From the NCBI GenBank assembly GCA_003224515.1, contig QHZC01000247.1, positions 1 through 5,340 on the forward strand: 5,340 nucleotides of DNA, written 5' to 3'. The stretch is from Acidobacteriota bacterium (GTDB taxonomy: Bacteria; Acidobacteriota; Terriglobia; Acidiferrales; UBA7541). Of the stretch, positions 1 through 5,340 are shown in pieces (position 1 is the stretch's first letter; every line of letters starts with the position of its first letter). A program made the position numbers and the translations under genes. The notes beneath the pieces are model-generated. The model did not search any database. It was given only the letters and a program-made list of their open reading frames with translations, and was not told the origin of the DNA.

Positions 1-5
1 GAGCT

Positions 6-705
6 ATGAGTTCCCCGGTTGTTTTGATTACCGGCGCACTGACCGGAATTGGTCGCGCTGCCGCAGTAATCTTTGCGCAAGAAGGAGCACGTGTTGTTGT
101 GTCCGGTCGTCGAGATAAACAAGGACAGGATCTAGTTGCAGAGTTACAAGCGCTCGGAGCAGAGGCCATTTTTGTTCGTACTGACGTCCGCAAGGATGAG
201 GACGTGCGCAACCTTGTGGACCAAACGGTCAAGCGCTTCCGACGCCTGGATATTGCAGTCAATAATGCCGGGACGGAAGGATTGCGGGGTTTCGTAACAG
301 AACAGACCGCAGAGAGCTACGCGGCTACATTTGATACCAACGTACTGGGCGTGCTGTTAAGCATGAAGCACGAACTGAGGGTGATGCTGCCACAGGGGAG
401 CGGAAGCATCGTCAAACGTGGCGAGTAAACATGCGGTGGAAGGACTGACAAAGTCCGCTGCACTGGAAGTCGCGGGGACCGGAGTTCGGGTAAACGTAAT
501 CGCTGTGGTCACTACGGATACGGGCATGCTCACACGCTTCACCAACACAGATGAGAATAAGGCGGCGCTCGTCTCGACAGTTCCCCTCAAGCGTCTGGCA
601 ACACCGGAGGAGATCGCTCACGTGATCGCTTTTGTGGGTTCGGCAAACGCGTCGTACATGACTGGCTCCTCTATCCCGGTGGATGGAGGAAAGCTGGCTC
701 ACTAA
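6..705 (+). pseudogene. Short-chain dehydrogenase/reductase, disrupted by an internal deletion and frameshift
   Basis: A classical SDR-type NAD(P)-dependent oxidoreductase in two frames. The 5' part (6-428, 140 aa) has the Rossmann TGxxxGIG motif (residues 9-16), the TDV motif (D60), NNAG (86-89) and the tetrad Asn (N112). The 3' part (GTG at 418 to 705, 95 aa) begins VASKHAVEG, the tail of the YxxxK active-site motif, and ends in the family signature VDGG. Between them the stretch that normally runs from 'IVN-ISS' to the catalytic Tyr is missing. The remaining bases, aa (414-415) of an Asn codon and ac (416-417) of the Tyr codon, fit a deletion of 3k+2 bases, probably about 47-50. Catalytic Ser and Tyr are lost, the Lys remains. 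The second part also has VV where the family usually has PG. Restored length would be about 250 aa, normal for the family. The original substrate cannot be told. A functional split protein is very unlikely. Confidence 0.88.
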
Positions 706-815
706 TTCCAGGGCCGCCTCCAGACGGGCTTGAACCTTCAAATCTGCTTCCAGCAACTGATGGCTGGCCACATTGAATATTCAGGTCAGGCGGGTCCTGG
801 AAGGAGGTTGCAGAA
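706..815. promoter_or_regulatory. Spacer with paired TGAA-N2-TTCA palindromes before the RsbW-like gene
   Basis: Two palindromes of the same format lie in this 110-nt gap: TGAACCTTCA at 731-740 (extended by one base pair to TTGAACCTTCAA, 730-741) and TGAATATTCA at 774-783. Their centres are 43 bp apart, close to four helical turns, so they would face the same side of the DNA. This looks like a pair of operator half-turn sites for a dimeric regulator, but no regulator can be named. No good -35/-10 pair was seen. The gap ends in a strong Shine-Dalgarno sequence, AAGGAGG at 801-807, eight bases before the ATG at 816. Confidence 0.35.
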
Positions 816-1397
816 ATGATTTGGGTAGGCAGTTTTAAATCTCTGCAGTCCGCGCTACGCAAACCTCGTTTCACTGGTGCTCCGCTGGAGGTGCACACCT
901 GGCTGCGGAGCGAGATTGCCCTGATCTCACCGTTCGTCGACTGGCTCATGAGTTTCATCGCCGGATCCCTCTGCGTTCGCGGAAACGAGGAGTTCGTTGA
1001 ACTGGCGCTTCGGGAAGCCGTGAGTAACGCGATGCTCCACGGCAATCGCCTGGACGCTCGCAAGCTGGTTCATGTCCGTTGCTGCTGCCAAGGCACCAAG
1101 GGAGTGTTCATCGTCGTCAGAGATCAAGGACATGGATTCGACCCCAATAAGGTTCCTGATCCTCTGGCGGTCGAAAACCTAAGTGCCGAACACGGACGCG
1201 GCATCCACTTAATGAAATTGGCTATGGACGAAGTTTCCTTTGAACGGGGAGGAACTGAGGTCCATATTCGGAAGGAATCGGGAAATGAACAAAAAACACC
1301 CGTCCATCCCCTCCAGAATCGAGTTGTACGACGAGTTGTTATGAGACCTTGGCCCGGCGTCCGCGCTGTCGAGTTGGGTCGACACCCGTTCGCGTGA
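816..1397 (+). CDS. RsbW-like ATP-binding protein (HATPase_c_2, anti-sigma factor/serine kinase type)
   Basis: A cytoplasmic GHKL-fold ATPase of the RsbW/SpoIIAB type. Members bind ATP and regulate a partner, classically by phosphorylating an anti-sigma-factor antagonist on Ser/Thr and holding a sigma factor. The N box is ALREAVSNAMLHGN (64-77; E67, N71, H75), the G1 box is DQGHGFDP (103-110), and the G2 region is EHGRGIHLMK (125-134) followed by the family-typical MDEV (137-140) and GGTEVH (145-150). The start is fixed by AAGGAGG eight bases upstream. The first ~50 residues form a somewhat longer N-terminus than the minimal domain. After IRKE (151-154) about 39 residues follow, basic and Arg/Val/Pro-rich with no recognised domain; minimal family members usually end near residue 155, so the tail may be a neutral extension or come from a lost stop or frameshift (an A6 run is at 1291-1296). 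No antagonist, phosphatase or sigma gene is adjacent, so the partner is unknown. Confidence 0.85.
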   Translation: MIWVGSFKSLQSALRKPRFTGAPLEVHTWLRSEIALISPFVDWLMSFIAGSLCVRGNEEFVELALREAVSNAMLHGNRLDARKLVHVRCCCQGTKGVFIVVRDQGHGFDPNKVPDPLAVENLSAEHGRGIHLMKLAMDEVSFERGGTEVHIRKESGNEQKTPVHPLQNRVVRRVVMRPWPGVRAVELGRHPFA

Positions 1398-1403
1398 AAA
1401 GAC

Positions 1404-1445
1404 CCAAGAACAAGATCTTGGAGCGTGTTTAGGGGCTTTACCCCT
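1404..1445 (+). terminator. Two weak stem-loops after the RsbW-like gene, possible terminator
   Basis: Seven bases after the stop codon, CCAAG (1404-1408) can pair with CTTGG (1417-1421) across an 8-nt loop; the loop and right arm hold a perfect 10-bp palindrome, CAAGATCTTG (1411-1420). A short GTTT follows at 1427-1430. A second stem, AGGGG (1431-1435) with CCCCT (1441-1445), has a 5-nt loop. Stems are short and neither is followed by a good T-run, so termination here is only suggested by position. Confidence 0.25.
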
Positions 1446-1468
1446 TCCGAACTAGAGTATTGCCAGGA

Positions 1469-1497
1469 TTGCGGCTAAAGTTGCCACACAATATTAA
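1469..1497 (+). promoter_or_regulatory. Candidate sigma70-type promoter for the kinase/regulator operon
   Basis: TTGCGG (1469-1474) and TATTAA (1492-1497) are separated by exactly 17 bases. The -35 element matches TTGACA at three positions and the -10 element matches TATAAT at four. Transcription would start near 1504 and leave a leader of about 80-90 nt before the kinase. The match is modest and such pairs occur by chance, but it is the best one I saw in the 189-nt gap 1398-1586. Confidence 0.25.
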
Positions 1498-1558
1498 GTA
1501 GGAGGCACAAAACTTCTCCACTCGACGCCCCGCTCGGCTGCCGACCGGAGGCAACCCA

Positions 1559-1594
1559 TTGTCCCGTGCGTCACACTTAATTAATTATGGTTAA
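1559..1594 (+). CDS. Possible 11-codon leader ORF coupled to the kinase start
   Basis: The kinase has no Shine-Dalgarno sequence before either candidate ATG (1587 or 1596). A good one, GGAGG (1547-1551), lies seven bases before a TTG at 1559. From there a frame reads MSRASHLINYG and stops with TAA at 1592-1594, one base before the ATG at 1596. Ribosomes initiating at TTG could therefore terminate and reinitiate on the kinase. The frame differs from the kinase frame, which has a stop at 1578-1580, so this is not an N-terminal extension. Very short and without family support; a TTG start is uncommon. Confidence 0.2.
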   Translation: MSRASHLINYG

Positions 1595-3287
1595 CATGCG
1601 GTTCACGATGGCCAAAATCGTGGCGTTGGGCCTCGGAGCCATTTTGGCGCTTGGGGTGACGCTATTGGCGTTGCTCTACACGGGCCTGAAATCGGTAGAA
1701 GCGCCCCTGGACAACCTGACCCGGCTGAGCAAGTCCAACACGGCGACAACTCCGGAACCTATGAAAGATGAAGATGGCCGACAGGCAGTGGCAAATCGCG
1801 TAGCTCGCGATCTGAACGCAGAAGTTGCGGCTCTACGCGAGGCCAACCGGCGCGAGATGGAGCGGGTTCTCTGGCAGATTGCCTTGTTCATAGTGGCCGC
1901 TTCGGGGATTACAGTTTTTGTGATCGGCGTGGTGACGCGGCCGGTGAAAATGCTCAAAGATGCGGCCGAGGCAATCCGGCGCGGCGAGTTTGGGCATCGC
2001 ATCGAACCTCATGGCCAAGGCGAACTCAGATACTTGGCGGAAGACATTAACCGGATTGTGAGTCAGTTGGAGACCGCAAGCGCCACCCGCGGAGACTTGC
2101 AAAGAATGACGGCAAGGCTGCGCCAGGAATCAGCGGAACGCCGGAGGGCTGTAGAGGGTCACAGGAAACTGCAAGCGGAAGCACGGAAGTCCGCAGGGGA
2201 TTGGCTGCACACCTTCGATGCTTTGCAATTCCCGATTTTCATCCTGGATCTTGGCGGCGCTGCCTTCCAGGCAAACCGGGCGGCAAGCGAATTGTCAGGG
2301 CTTGCGCTTGAGGAGATGTACCGCCGCCCTATCGCCAGCCTTGGTTCCGGCGGACTATGGAGCAAGGCCGGCCAACTGGCTGCCGCTATTCGCGATACCC
2401 GTGAGCCGATCTCTGTTGAAGCTCAGGACGCTGGCAGTGGGCGCACTTGGGAAGTCACTGCGAACATGTTTACGGAGCCGGGGATCGACGAACCTCGCAT
2501 CCTGATTGTAATCCGCGAAATCACTCAAATGATGAAGCTTCAGGAATCGCTACGCCGCACTGCCACCATGTCCGCGATGGGCTCACTAGTTGCAGGTGTC
2601 GCCCATGAGGTGCGCAACCCTATCTTCGGCATCTCTTCGACGCTGGACGCGATGGAAGCCCGCCTGGGGACGCGGCCGGAATACGAAAACTACGTTCGCA
2701 TCCTGCGGGGCGAACTGGATCGCATAAGCCGGCTAATGAGAGATCTGCTCGAATATGGCAAGCCTTTTGAATTCCGCCTTTCACCGCATCCAATCGCGAA
2801 AGTTATCGAACAAGCAGTCGACGCGTGTTCAACTCAGGCCAAGGGAGCCGGGGTGGAAATACGCGTTGATATACGCAACGGGTCCCCCCAAGTGCGAATG
2901 GATCCCGACCGCCTCAGAATCGTTTTTCGAAACCTCTTAGAGAATGCGGTCCAGCACTCGCCCCCTGGAGGCAACGTTTCGGTTGAGGTGAGGCAAAACC
3001 ACGACTCGGACGGAACGTGGGTAGCTTGTGTAGTCCAGGATTCGGGAACTGGGTTTCCCCCCGAAGCTTTGGGGCGCGTTTTCGAGCCGTTTTTTACGCT
3101 TCGTAAAGGAGGAACGGGGCTCGGTCTGGCCATCGCGCAGCGCACCGTGGAAGAGCATGGGGGAGAAATTAGTGCTGACAATCGGTCGAAAGGCGGAGCA
3201 GTTGTAAGAGTCCACTTGCCCATAGTTTCGGACGCCCCCGGAACAGGAGAGCGAGCCGATGAGCTACAGAATCTTGGTAGTCGATGA
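1587..3287 (+). CDS. Membrane sensor histidine kinase, HAMP-PAS-HisKA-HATPase (NtrB-like class)
   Basis: A 566-residue inner-membrane kinase. TM1 is about residues 11-34, TM2 about 96-117, with only ~60 residues between them, rich in Ala/Glu/Arg and probably helical, too small for a typical folded ligand-binding domain. A HAMP linker follows (about 118-165, starting TRPVKML), then a charged coiled-coil stretch (about 160-205), a PAS domain (about 207-315, FDALQFPIFILD to IREIT), HisKA with the H box GVAHEVRNP (phosphoacceptor H340) and the catalytic domain: N box NLLENAVQHS (N453), G1 DSGTGF (485-490), F box FEPFF (499-503), G2 GTGLGLAI (509-516). All core residues are present. The signal is likely sensed in the membrane or by the PAS domain. 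ATG 1587 and ATG 1596 are both possible starts; neither has a Shine-Dalgarno site. The 3' end overlaps the regulator gene by 29 nt, indicating a cognate, translationally coupled pair. Confidence 0.93.
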   Translation: MVNMRFTMAKIVALGLGAILALGVTLLALLYTGLKSVEAPLDNLTRLSKSNTATTPEPMKDEDGRQAVANRVARDLNAEVAALREANRREMERVLWQIALFIVAASGITVFVIGVVTRPVKMLKDAAEAIRRGEFGHRIEPHGQGELRYLAEDINRIVSQLETASATRGDLQRMTARLRQESAERRRAVEGHRKLQAEARKSAGDWLHTFDALQFPIFILDLGGAAFQANRAASELSGLALEEMYRRPIASLGSGGLWSKAGQLAAAIRDTREPISVEAQDAGSGRTWEVTANMFTEPGIDEPRILIVIREITQMMKLQESLRRTATMSAMGSLVAGVAHEVRNPIFGISSTLDAMEARLGTRPEYENYVRILRGELDRISRLMRDLLEYGKPFEFRLSPHPIAKVIEQAVDACSTQAKGAGVEIRVDIRNGSPQVRMDPDRLRIVFRNLLENAVQHSPPGGNVSVEVRQNHDSDGTWVACVVQDSGTGFPPEALGRVFEPFFTLRKGGTGLGLAIAQRTVEEHGGEISADNRSKGGAVVRVHLPIVSDAPGTGERADELQNLGSR

Positions 3288-4608
3288 TGAAGATGGAATA
3301 CGCTTCGGAATCCGAGATTACTTGGATTCGGAAGGATTCGAAGTGGAGCTGGCAACTGACTGCCGCGGGGCAGAACAGGCCTTCCGAGGCTCCTCCCTCG
3401 ACGCAGCCATTTTGGATCAGGTTCTTCCCGATGGAACGGCCTTGGATTTACTTCCCAAGCTGAAGCATATCGATTCACAAGTTCCCGTGATCATTCTGAC
3501 GGGCTATGGTTCCATCGATATGGCCGTTCGGGCAATAAAGGAAGGCGCGGAGAATTTTCTCACCAAACCAACGGAACTCTCTACCCTCCTAGTAATGTTG
3601 CGCCGCGCCCTCGAGAGTCGCCGAATTCGCCAAAAGGAACTCGCCAGCAAGACCAGGCAAGATTACGATCGCCCAGATCCGTTTGCCGGTCCGAGCATGG
3701 CCATAAAGCGATTGGCGTACGAGGCCCGAAAGGTCTCTCACTCGGAGAGCCCTGTTTTCGTTGAAGGCGAGAGTGGCACTGGCAAAGGTGTCCTGGCCGC
3801 GTGGCTCCATAACAACAGTCCGCGGGCGGAAGAGGCTTTCGTAGACCTCAACTGCGCTGGTTTTTCTCGCGAGTTCCTGGAGACGGAGTTGTTCGGGCAC
3901 GAAAAGGGGGCGTTCACAGGCGCCGCGTCTAGCAAGCCCGGCCTTCTTGAAGTGGCGCATCAGGGCACTGTGTTTCTGGATGAAATCGGCGACATGGACA
4001 CTGCGGTGCAGGCGAAGCTGCTGAAAGTTCTGGAAGAGAAGCGTTTCCGCCGGCTAGGAGATGTTCGCGAGAGACAGGTCAATGTTCGCCTCATTGCTGC
4101 TACACATCAGGATCTCCGTCGGCTCGTGCAGGAAGGTAAGTTCCGAAGCGACCTCTACTACCGCATTAATACCATCCCGCTCGTTATCCCGCCGTTGCGA
4201 GAGAGAACGGAGGATATCCCCATCCTCGCACAAAGTTTCCTCGAAGCGTTTGCTTCCGACCTTTCGCGCCGGGACCTTCGCCTAGCACAAGATGCGGTGC
4301 GAGCGTTGCAGGCTTACTCCTGGCCGGGAAACATCCGAGAACTACGGAATGTTCTCGAGCGTGCGGTGCTCTTGAGTGATTCGAATGTGATCCGCCGACA
4401 AGAACTGCAATTGGATGCCGCCACAACTCCTTCCAACAGCGATGCTGACTTGAACCTGTCCCTGGTCGAAGTCGAGCGCCGCCATATTGACAAGGTGCTT
4501 GCGGCCGCGAATGGCCACGTCGAGAAGGCGGCAACACTCTTGGAGATTCCCAGAAGTACGCTCTATGAGAAGATCAAGAAACTAAGGATCACTCCGTCCA
4601 AATTCTAG
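3259..4608 (+). CDS. NtrC-family sigma54-dependent response regulator (REC-AAA+-HTH)
   Basis: A 449-residue transcriptional activator in the standard three-domain form. The receiver domain (about 1-120) has the acidic pocket D9/D10/E11, phosphoacceptor D53, T81 and K103. The AAA+ domain (about 142-375) has Walker A GESGTGKG (170-177), an intact sigma54-contact loop GAFTGA (217-222), Walker B VFLDEIGD (238-245) and the FRSDLYYRIN segment (296-304) around the arginine fingers. The C-terminal Fis-type helix-turn-helix is about 418-441 (GHVEKAATLLEIPRSTLYEK). Every residue needed for phosphorylation, ATP hydrolysis and sigma54 contact is present, so it should be a working activator of sigma54 promoters. 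The start is supported by AGGAG (3245-3249), nine bases upstream and inside the kinase gene. The overlapping kinase is its evident phosphodonor. Target genes cannot be told; the receiver and AAA+ sequences do not single out a known subfamily. Confidence 0.95.
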   Translation: MSYRILVVDDEDGIRFGIRDYLDSEGFEVELATDCRGAEQAFRGSSLDAAILDQVLPDGTALDLLPKLKHIDSQVPVIILTGYGSIDMAVRAIKEGAENFLTKPTELSTLLVMLRRALESRRIRQKELASKTRQDYDRPDPFAGPSMAIKRLAYEARKVSHSESPVFVEGESGTGKGVLAAWLHNNSPRAEEAFVDLNCAGFSREFLETELFGHEKGAFTGAASSKPGLLEVAHQGTVFLDEIGDMDTAVQAKLLKVLEEKRFRRLGDVRERQVNVRLIAATHQDLRRLVQEGKFRSDLYYRINTIPLVIPPLRERTEDIPILAQSFLEAFASDLSRRDLRLAQDAVRALQAYSWPGNIRELRNVLERAVLLSDSNVIRRQELQLDAATTPSNSDADLNLSLVEVERRHIDKVLAAANGHVEKAATLLEIPRSTLYEKIKKLRITPSKF

Positions 4609-4614
4609 AATCTG

Positions 4615-4634
4615 GTCCGGATCACGGACGTTTT
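4615..4634 (+). terminator. Probable rho-independent terminator of the kinase/regulator operon
   Basis: Six bases after the regulator stop codon, GTCCG (4615-4619) pairs perfectly with CGGAC (4625-4629) around the 5-nt loop GATCA, followed by GTTTT (4630-4634). The stem is short and the T-run is only four bases, so it may be weak. Its position directly after the operon is what argues for it. A palindrome ATTCTAGAAT (4602-4611) spans the stop codon just upstream. Confidence 0.45.
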
Positions 4635-4798
4635 CGCCGTCGGCACGCAGCCTGTCCACCGGCGAGAGCTCGCCGCGAATATCCAGTCCCGGGTTCGCAA
4701 ATTACACGCCTATTGATCAGCAGAGGCCCCTAAGTTACTGGCAGCGTTTAGCCTGCCCGCCAAGCAAAAACACCCTCGGCAATCGCATTGAAGCAAAC

Positions 4799-4903
4799 GA
4801 GGCAGCAACTGTTGATGGAGTGCCTCCTCTTAGTCCCGGCCGAAGAACAAGGCTTGTGACGAACCTCCTCAACAGGCAGCCAACGTGAGAGGTTCTAAGG
4901 AGG
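4799..4903 (+). promoter_or_regulatory. Possibly structured 5' leader with two anti-Shine-Dalgarno tracts
   Basis: Three pairings can be drawn by eye before the ATG at 4908. GAGGCA (4799-4804) pairs with TGCCTC (4821-4826). GAACCTC (4861-4867) pairs with GAGGTTC (4889-4895), ending next to the ribosome-binding site AAGGAGG (4897-4903). The tract CCTCCTC occurs twice (4823-4829 and 4864-4870), and either copy could cover the GGAGG of the binding site; for the first copy the pairing extends through TTAG (4830-4833) with CTAA (4895-4898). The pairings are mutually exclusive, as in translational switches. No known riboswitch class is recognised, and no folding was computed. Confidence 0.3.
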
Positions 4904-4907
4904 GATT

Positions 4908-5340
4908 ATGCGTGCGTCCGTCAAGACCATCAGCCATTTCAGGAGGGGCGAGAAATATGCCGAGAAGGTTTTCACTTACTGGGCTCGCGGTGCGTGGTTT
5001 GTTTTCGACAGATTGAACCGCATCCGTCCGCGATCATCGTTCACCCCCAAGTGGTCGGATAAGCCAGTCTTGAAGTCGTGGGAGAAAACCAAGCCACCGC
5101 TGGGCTGGCCTCGCGAGACGGACTCTCTCTGTCCAAAATGTGTCCCTGAGATTCGCAAGGAAATCCTGGAGGGCTCCACGGCCCTTTCTACGCTGCTGGA
5201 TAGTGAAGCACCGGGCCAAATTAAAGCCCACATTATTGAGCGCGATGGGAAGATCCTGATGGTAAAAGATTGCCCGAAGCATGGCCATTTCGAGGACGTG
5301 ATTTCCACCGATCCGGACTTTTCACGGCACCTGGAGCAAA
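4908..5340 (+). CDS. N-terminal part of a probable radical SAM protein (MJ0619/Tes-like), cut by the window edge
   Basis: An open frame of 144 codons running off the right edge. AAGGAGG (4897-4903) lies four bases before the ATG, slightly close but strong, and no other in-frame start is near. The first ~60 residues are basic and aromatic-rich (KVFTYWARGAWFVFDRL). Then come PPLGWPRETDSLCPKC with Cys75 and Cys78, a helical stretch, and IIERDGKILMVKDCPKHGHF with Cys122 and His125. This C-x2-C ... DGK ... K-x-CPxHG-xF pattern is the metal-binding N-terminal region I associate with radical SAM enzymes of the MJ0619/Tes/GRS-like group, several of which act on lipids or pterins. The radical SAM CxxxCxxC motif itself would lie beyond the edge, so the class rests on the N-terminal resemblance alone and the substrate is unknown. 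It is probably transcribed separately from the operon upstream, given the 299-nt gap and hairpin. Confidence 0.65.
   Translation, partial: MRASVKTISHFRRGEKYAEKVFTYWARGAWFVFDRLNRIRPRSSFTPKWSDKPVLKSWEKTKPPLGWPRETDSLCPKCVPEIRKEILEGSTALSTLLDSEAPGQIKAHIIERDGKILMVKDCPKHGHFEDVISTDPDFSRHLEQ

Larger units (their letters stand above)
4609..4907. other. 299-nt intergenic region between the regulator and the radical SAM gene
   Basis: I see no gene on either strand in this stretch. It begins with the terminator-like hairpin at 4615-4634. A second perfect stem, CGGCGA (4660-4665) with TCGCCG (4670-4675) around GAGC, has no T-run after it. The middle (about 4690-4790) holds no convincing promoter: TTGATC at 4713-4718 lies 17 bases before TACTGG, which is a poor -10. 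The last ~110 bases contain several inverted repeats and C-rich anti-Shine-Dalgarno tracts, described separately. Confidence 0.5.

Noticed and set aside
418..705. The downstream SDR part as an independent gene starting at GTG 418
   Set aside because: It starts in the middle of the SDR active-site motif, lacks the nucleotide-binding half and has no ribosome-binding site. It is the 3' fragment of the disrupted gene.
1285..1344. Short frame from ATG 1285 within the end of the RsbW-like gene
   Set aside because: It is only 19 codons long, has no Shine-Dalgarno site and no recognisable product.
1499..1505. Strong Shine-Dalgarno-like TAGGAGG in the gap before the kinase
   Set aside because: No ATG, GTG or TTG lies at a usable distance downstream, so no gene start can be tied to it.
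3323..3343. Direct repeat GGATTCG-GAAG / GGATTCGAAG in the regulator gene
   Set aside because: It encodes an ordinary receiver-domain segment (LDSEGFEVE) found across the family, so the repetition is coincidental.
2834..3478. A 214-codon open frame on the minus strand across the kinase/regulator junction
   Set aside because: It lies antisense to two well-supported genes with complete motifs, its translation is Pro/Arg/Ser-rich low-complexity sequence, and no family is recognised. It is a shadow of codon bias.
4696..4711. Minus-strand sigma54-like site AGGCGTG-TAAT-TTGCG with correct GG-N10-GC spacing
   Set aside because: It would direct transcription leftward, antisense to the regulator gene, with no gene to serve. 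A match to so few fixed bases is expected by chance.
4778..4791. CGGCAATCGCATTGA as a + strand sigma54 promoter
   Set aside because: The essential GC at -12 is GA here, and -24 is CGGCAA, so the match is too poor.
4976..5308. Minus-strand frames opposite the radical SAM gene (110 and 84 codons)
   Set aside because: The + strand frame has a Shine-Dalgarno site, is open to the edge and carries recognisable motifs, while the minus frames show none.

Overview
The window reads as a piece of a free-living, moderately GC-rich Gram-negative-like chromosome. Gene style (dense regulators, an RsbW-type ATPase, an NtrB/NtrC-type pair and a radical SAM protein with a Tes/MJ0619-like N-terminus) suggests an acidobacterium or relative. 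That assignment is an impression from protein style and was not tested by a search. All supported genes lie on the + strand, and no tRNA, rRNA, CRISPR array or insertion sequence was seen.

Layout. (1) 6-705: a short-chain dehydrogenase/reductase (SDR) broken by an internal deletion that removed the catalytic Ser and Tyr and shifted the frame. (2) 706-815: a short spacer with two identical-format palindromes (TGAA-N2-TTCA) and a strong Shine-Dalgarno (SD) site. (3) 816-1397: an RsbW-like ATP-binding regulatory kinase with an unusual basic C-terminal tail. (4) 1398-1586: a spacer with weak stem-loops, a candidate sigma70 promoter and a possible leader ORF. (5) 1587-3287 and 3259-4608: a membrane histidine kinase (HAMP, PAS, HisKA, HATPase) overlapping by 29 nt an NtrC-family sigma54-dependent response regulator. 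(6) 4609-4907: a 299-nt spacer opening with a terminator-like hairpin and closing with a potentially structured 5' leader. (7) 4908 to the window edge: the start of a large protein whose Cys-pair and CPxHG motifs resemble the N-terminal region of MJ0619/Tes-like radical SAM enzymes.

Working together. The kinase and response regulator are almost certainly a co-translated cognate pair: the kinase autophosphorylates at His340, passes phosphate to Asp53 of the regulator, and the regulator activates sigma54 promoters. Their targets are not evident here, because no convincing + strand sigma54 promoter was found. The RsbW-like protein is a separate signalling element without an adjacent anti-sigma-antagonist or sigma factor in the window. 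The radical SAM gene has its own leader and is probably a separate transcription unit. The points most worth a second look are the SDR deletion, the paired palindromes, the leader ORF before the kinase, the anti-SD repeats before the radical SAM gene, and the radical SAM gene itself.
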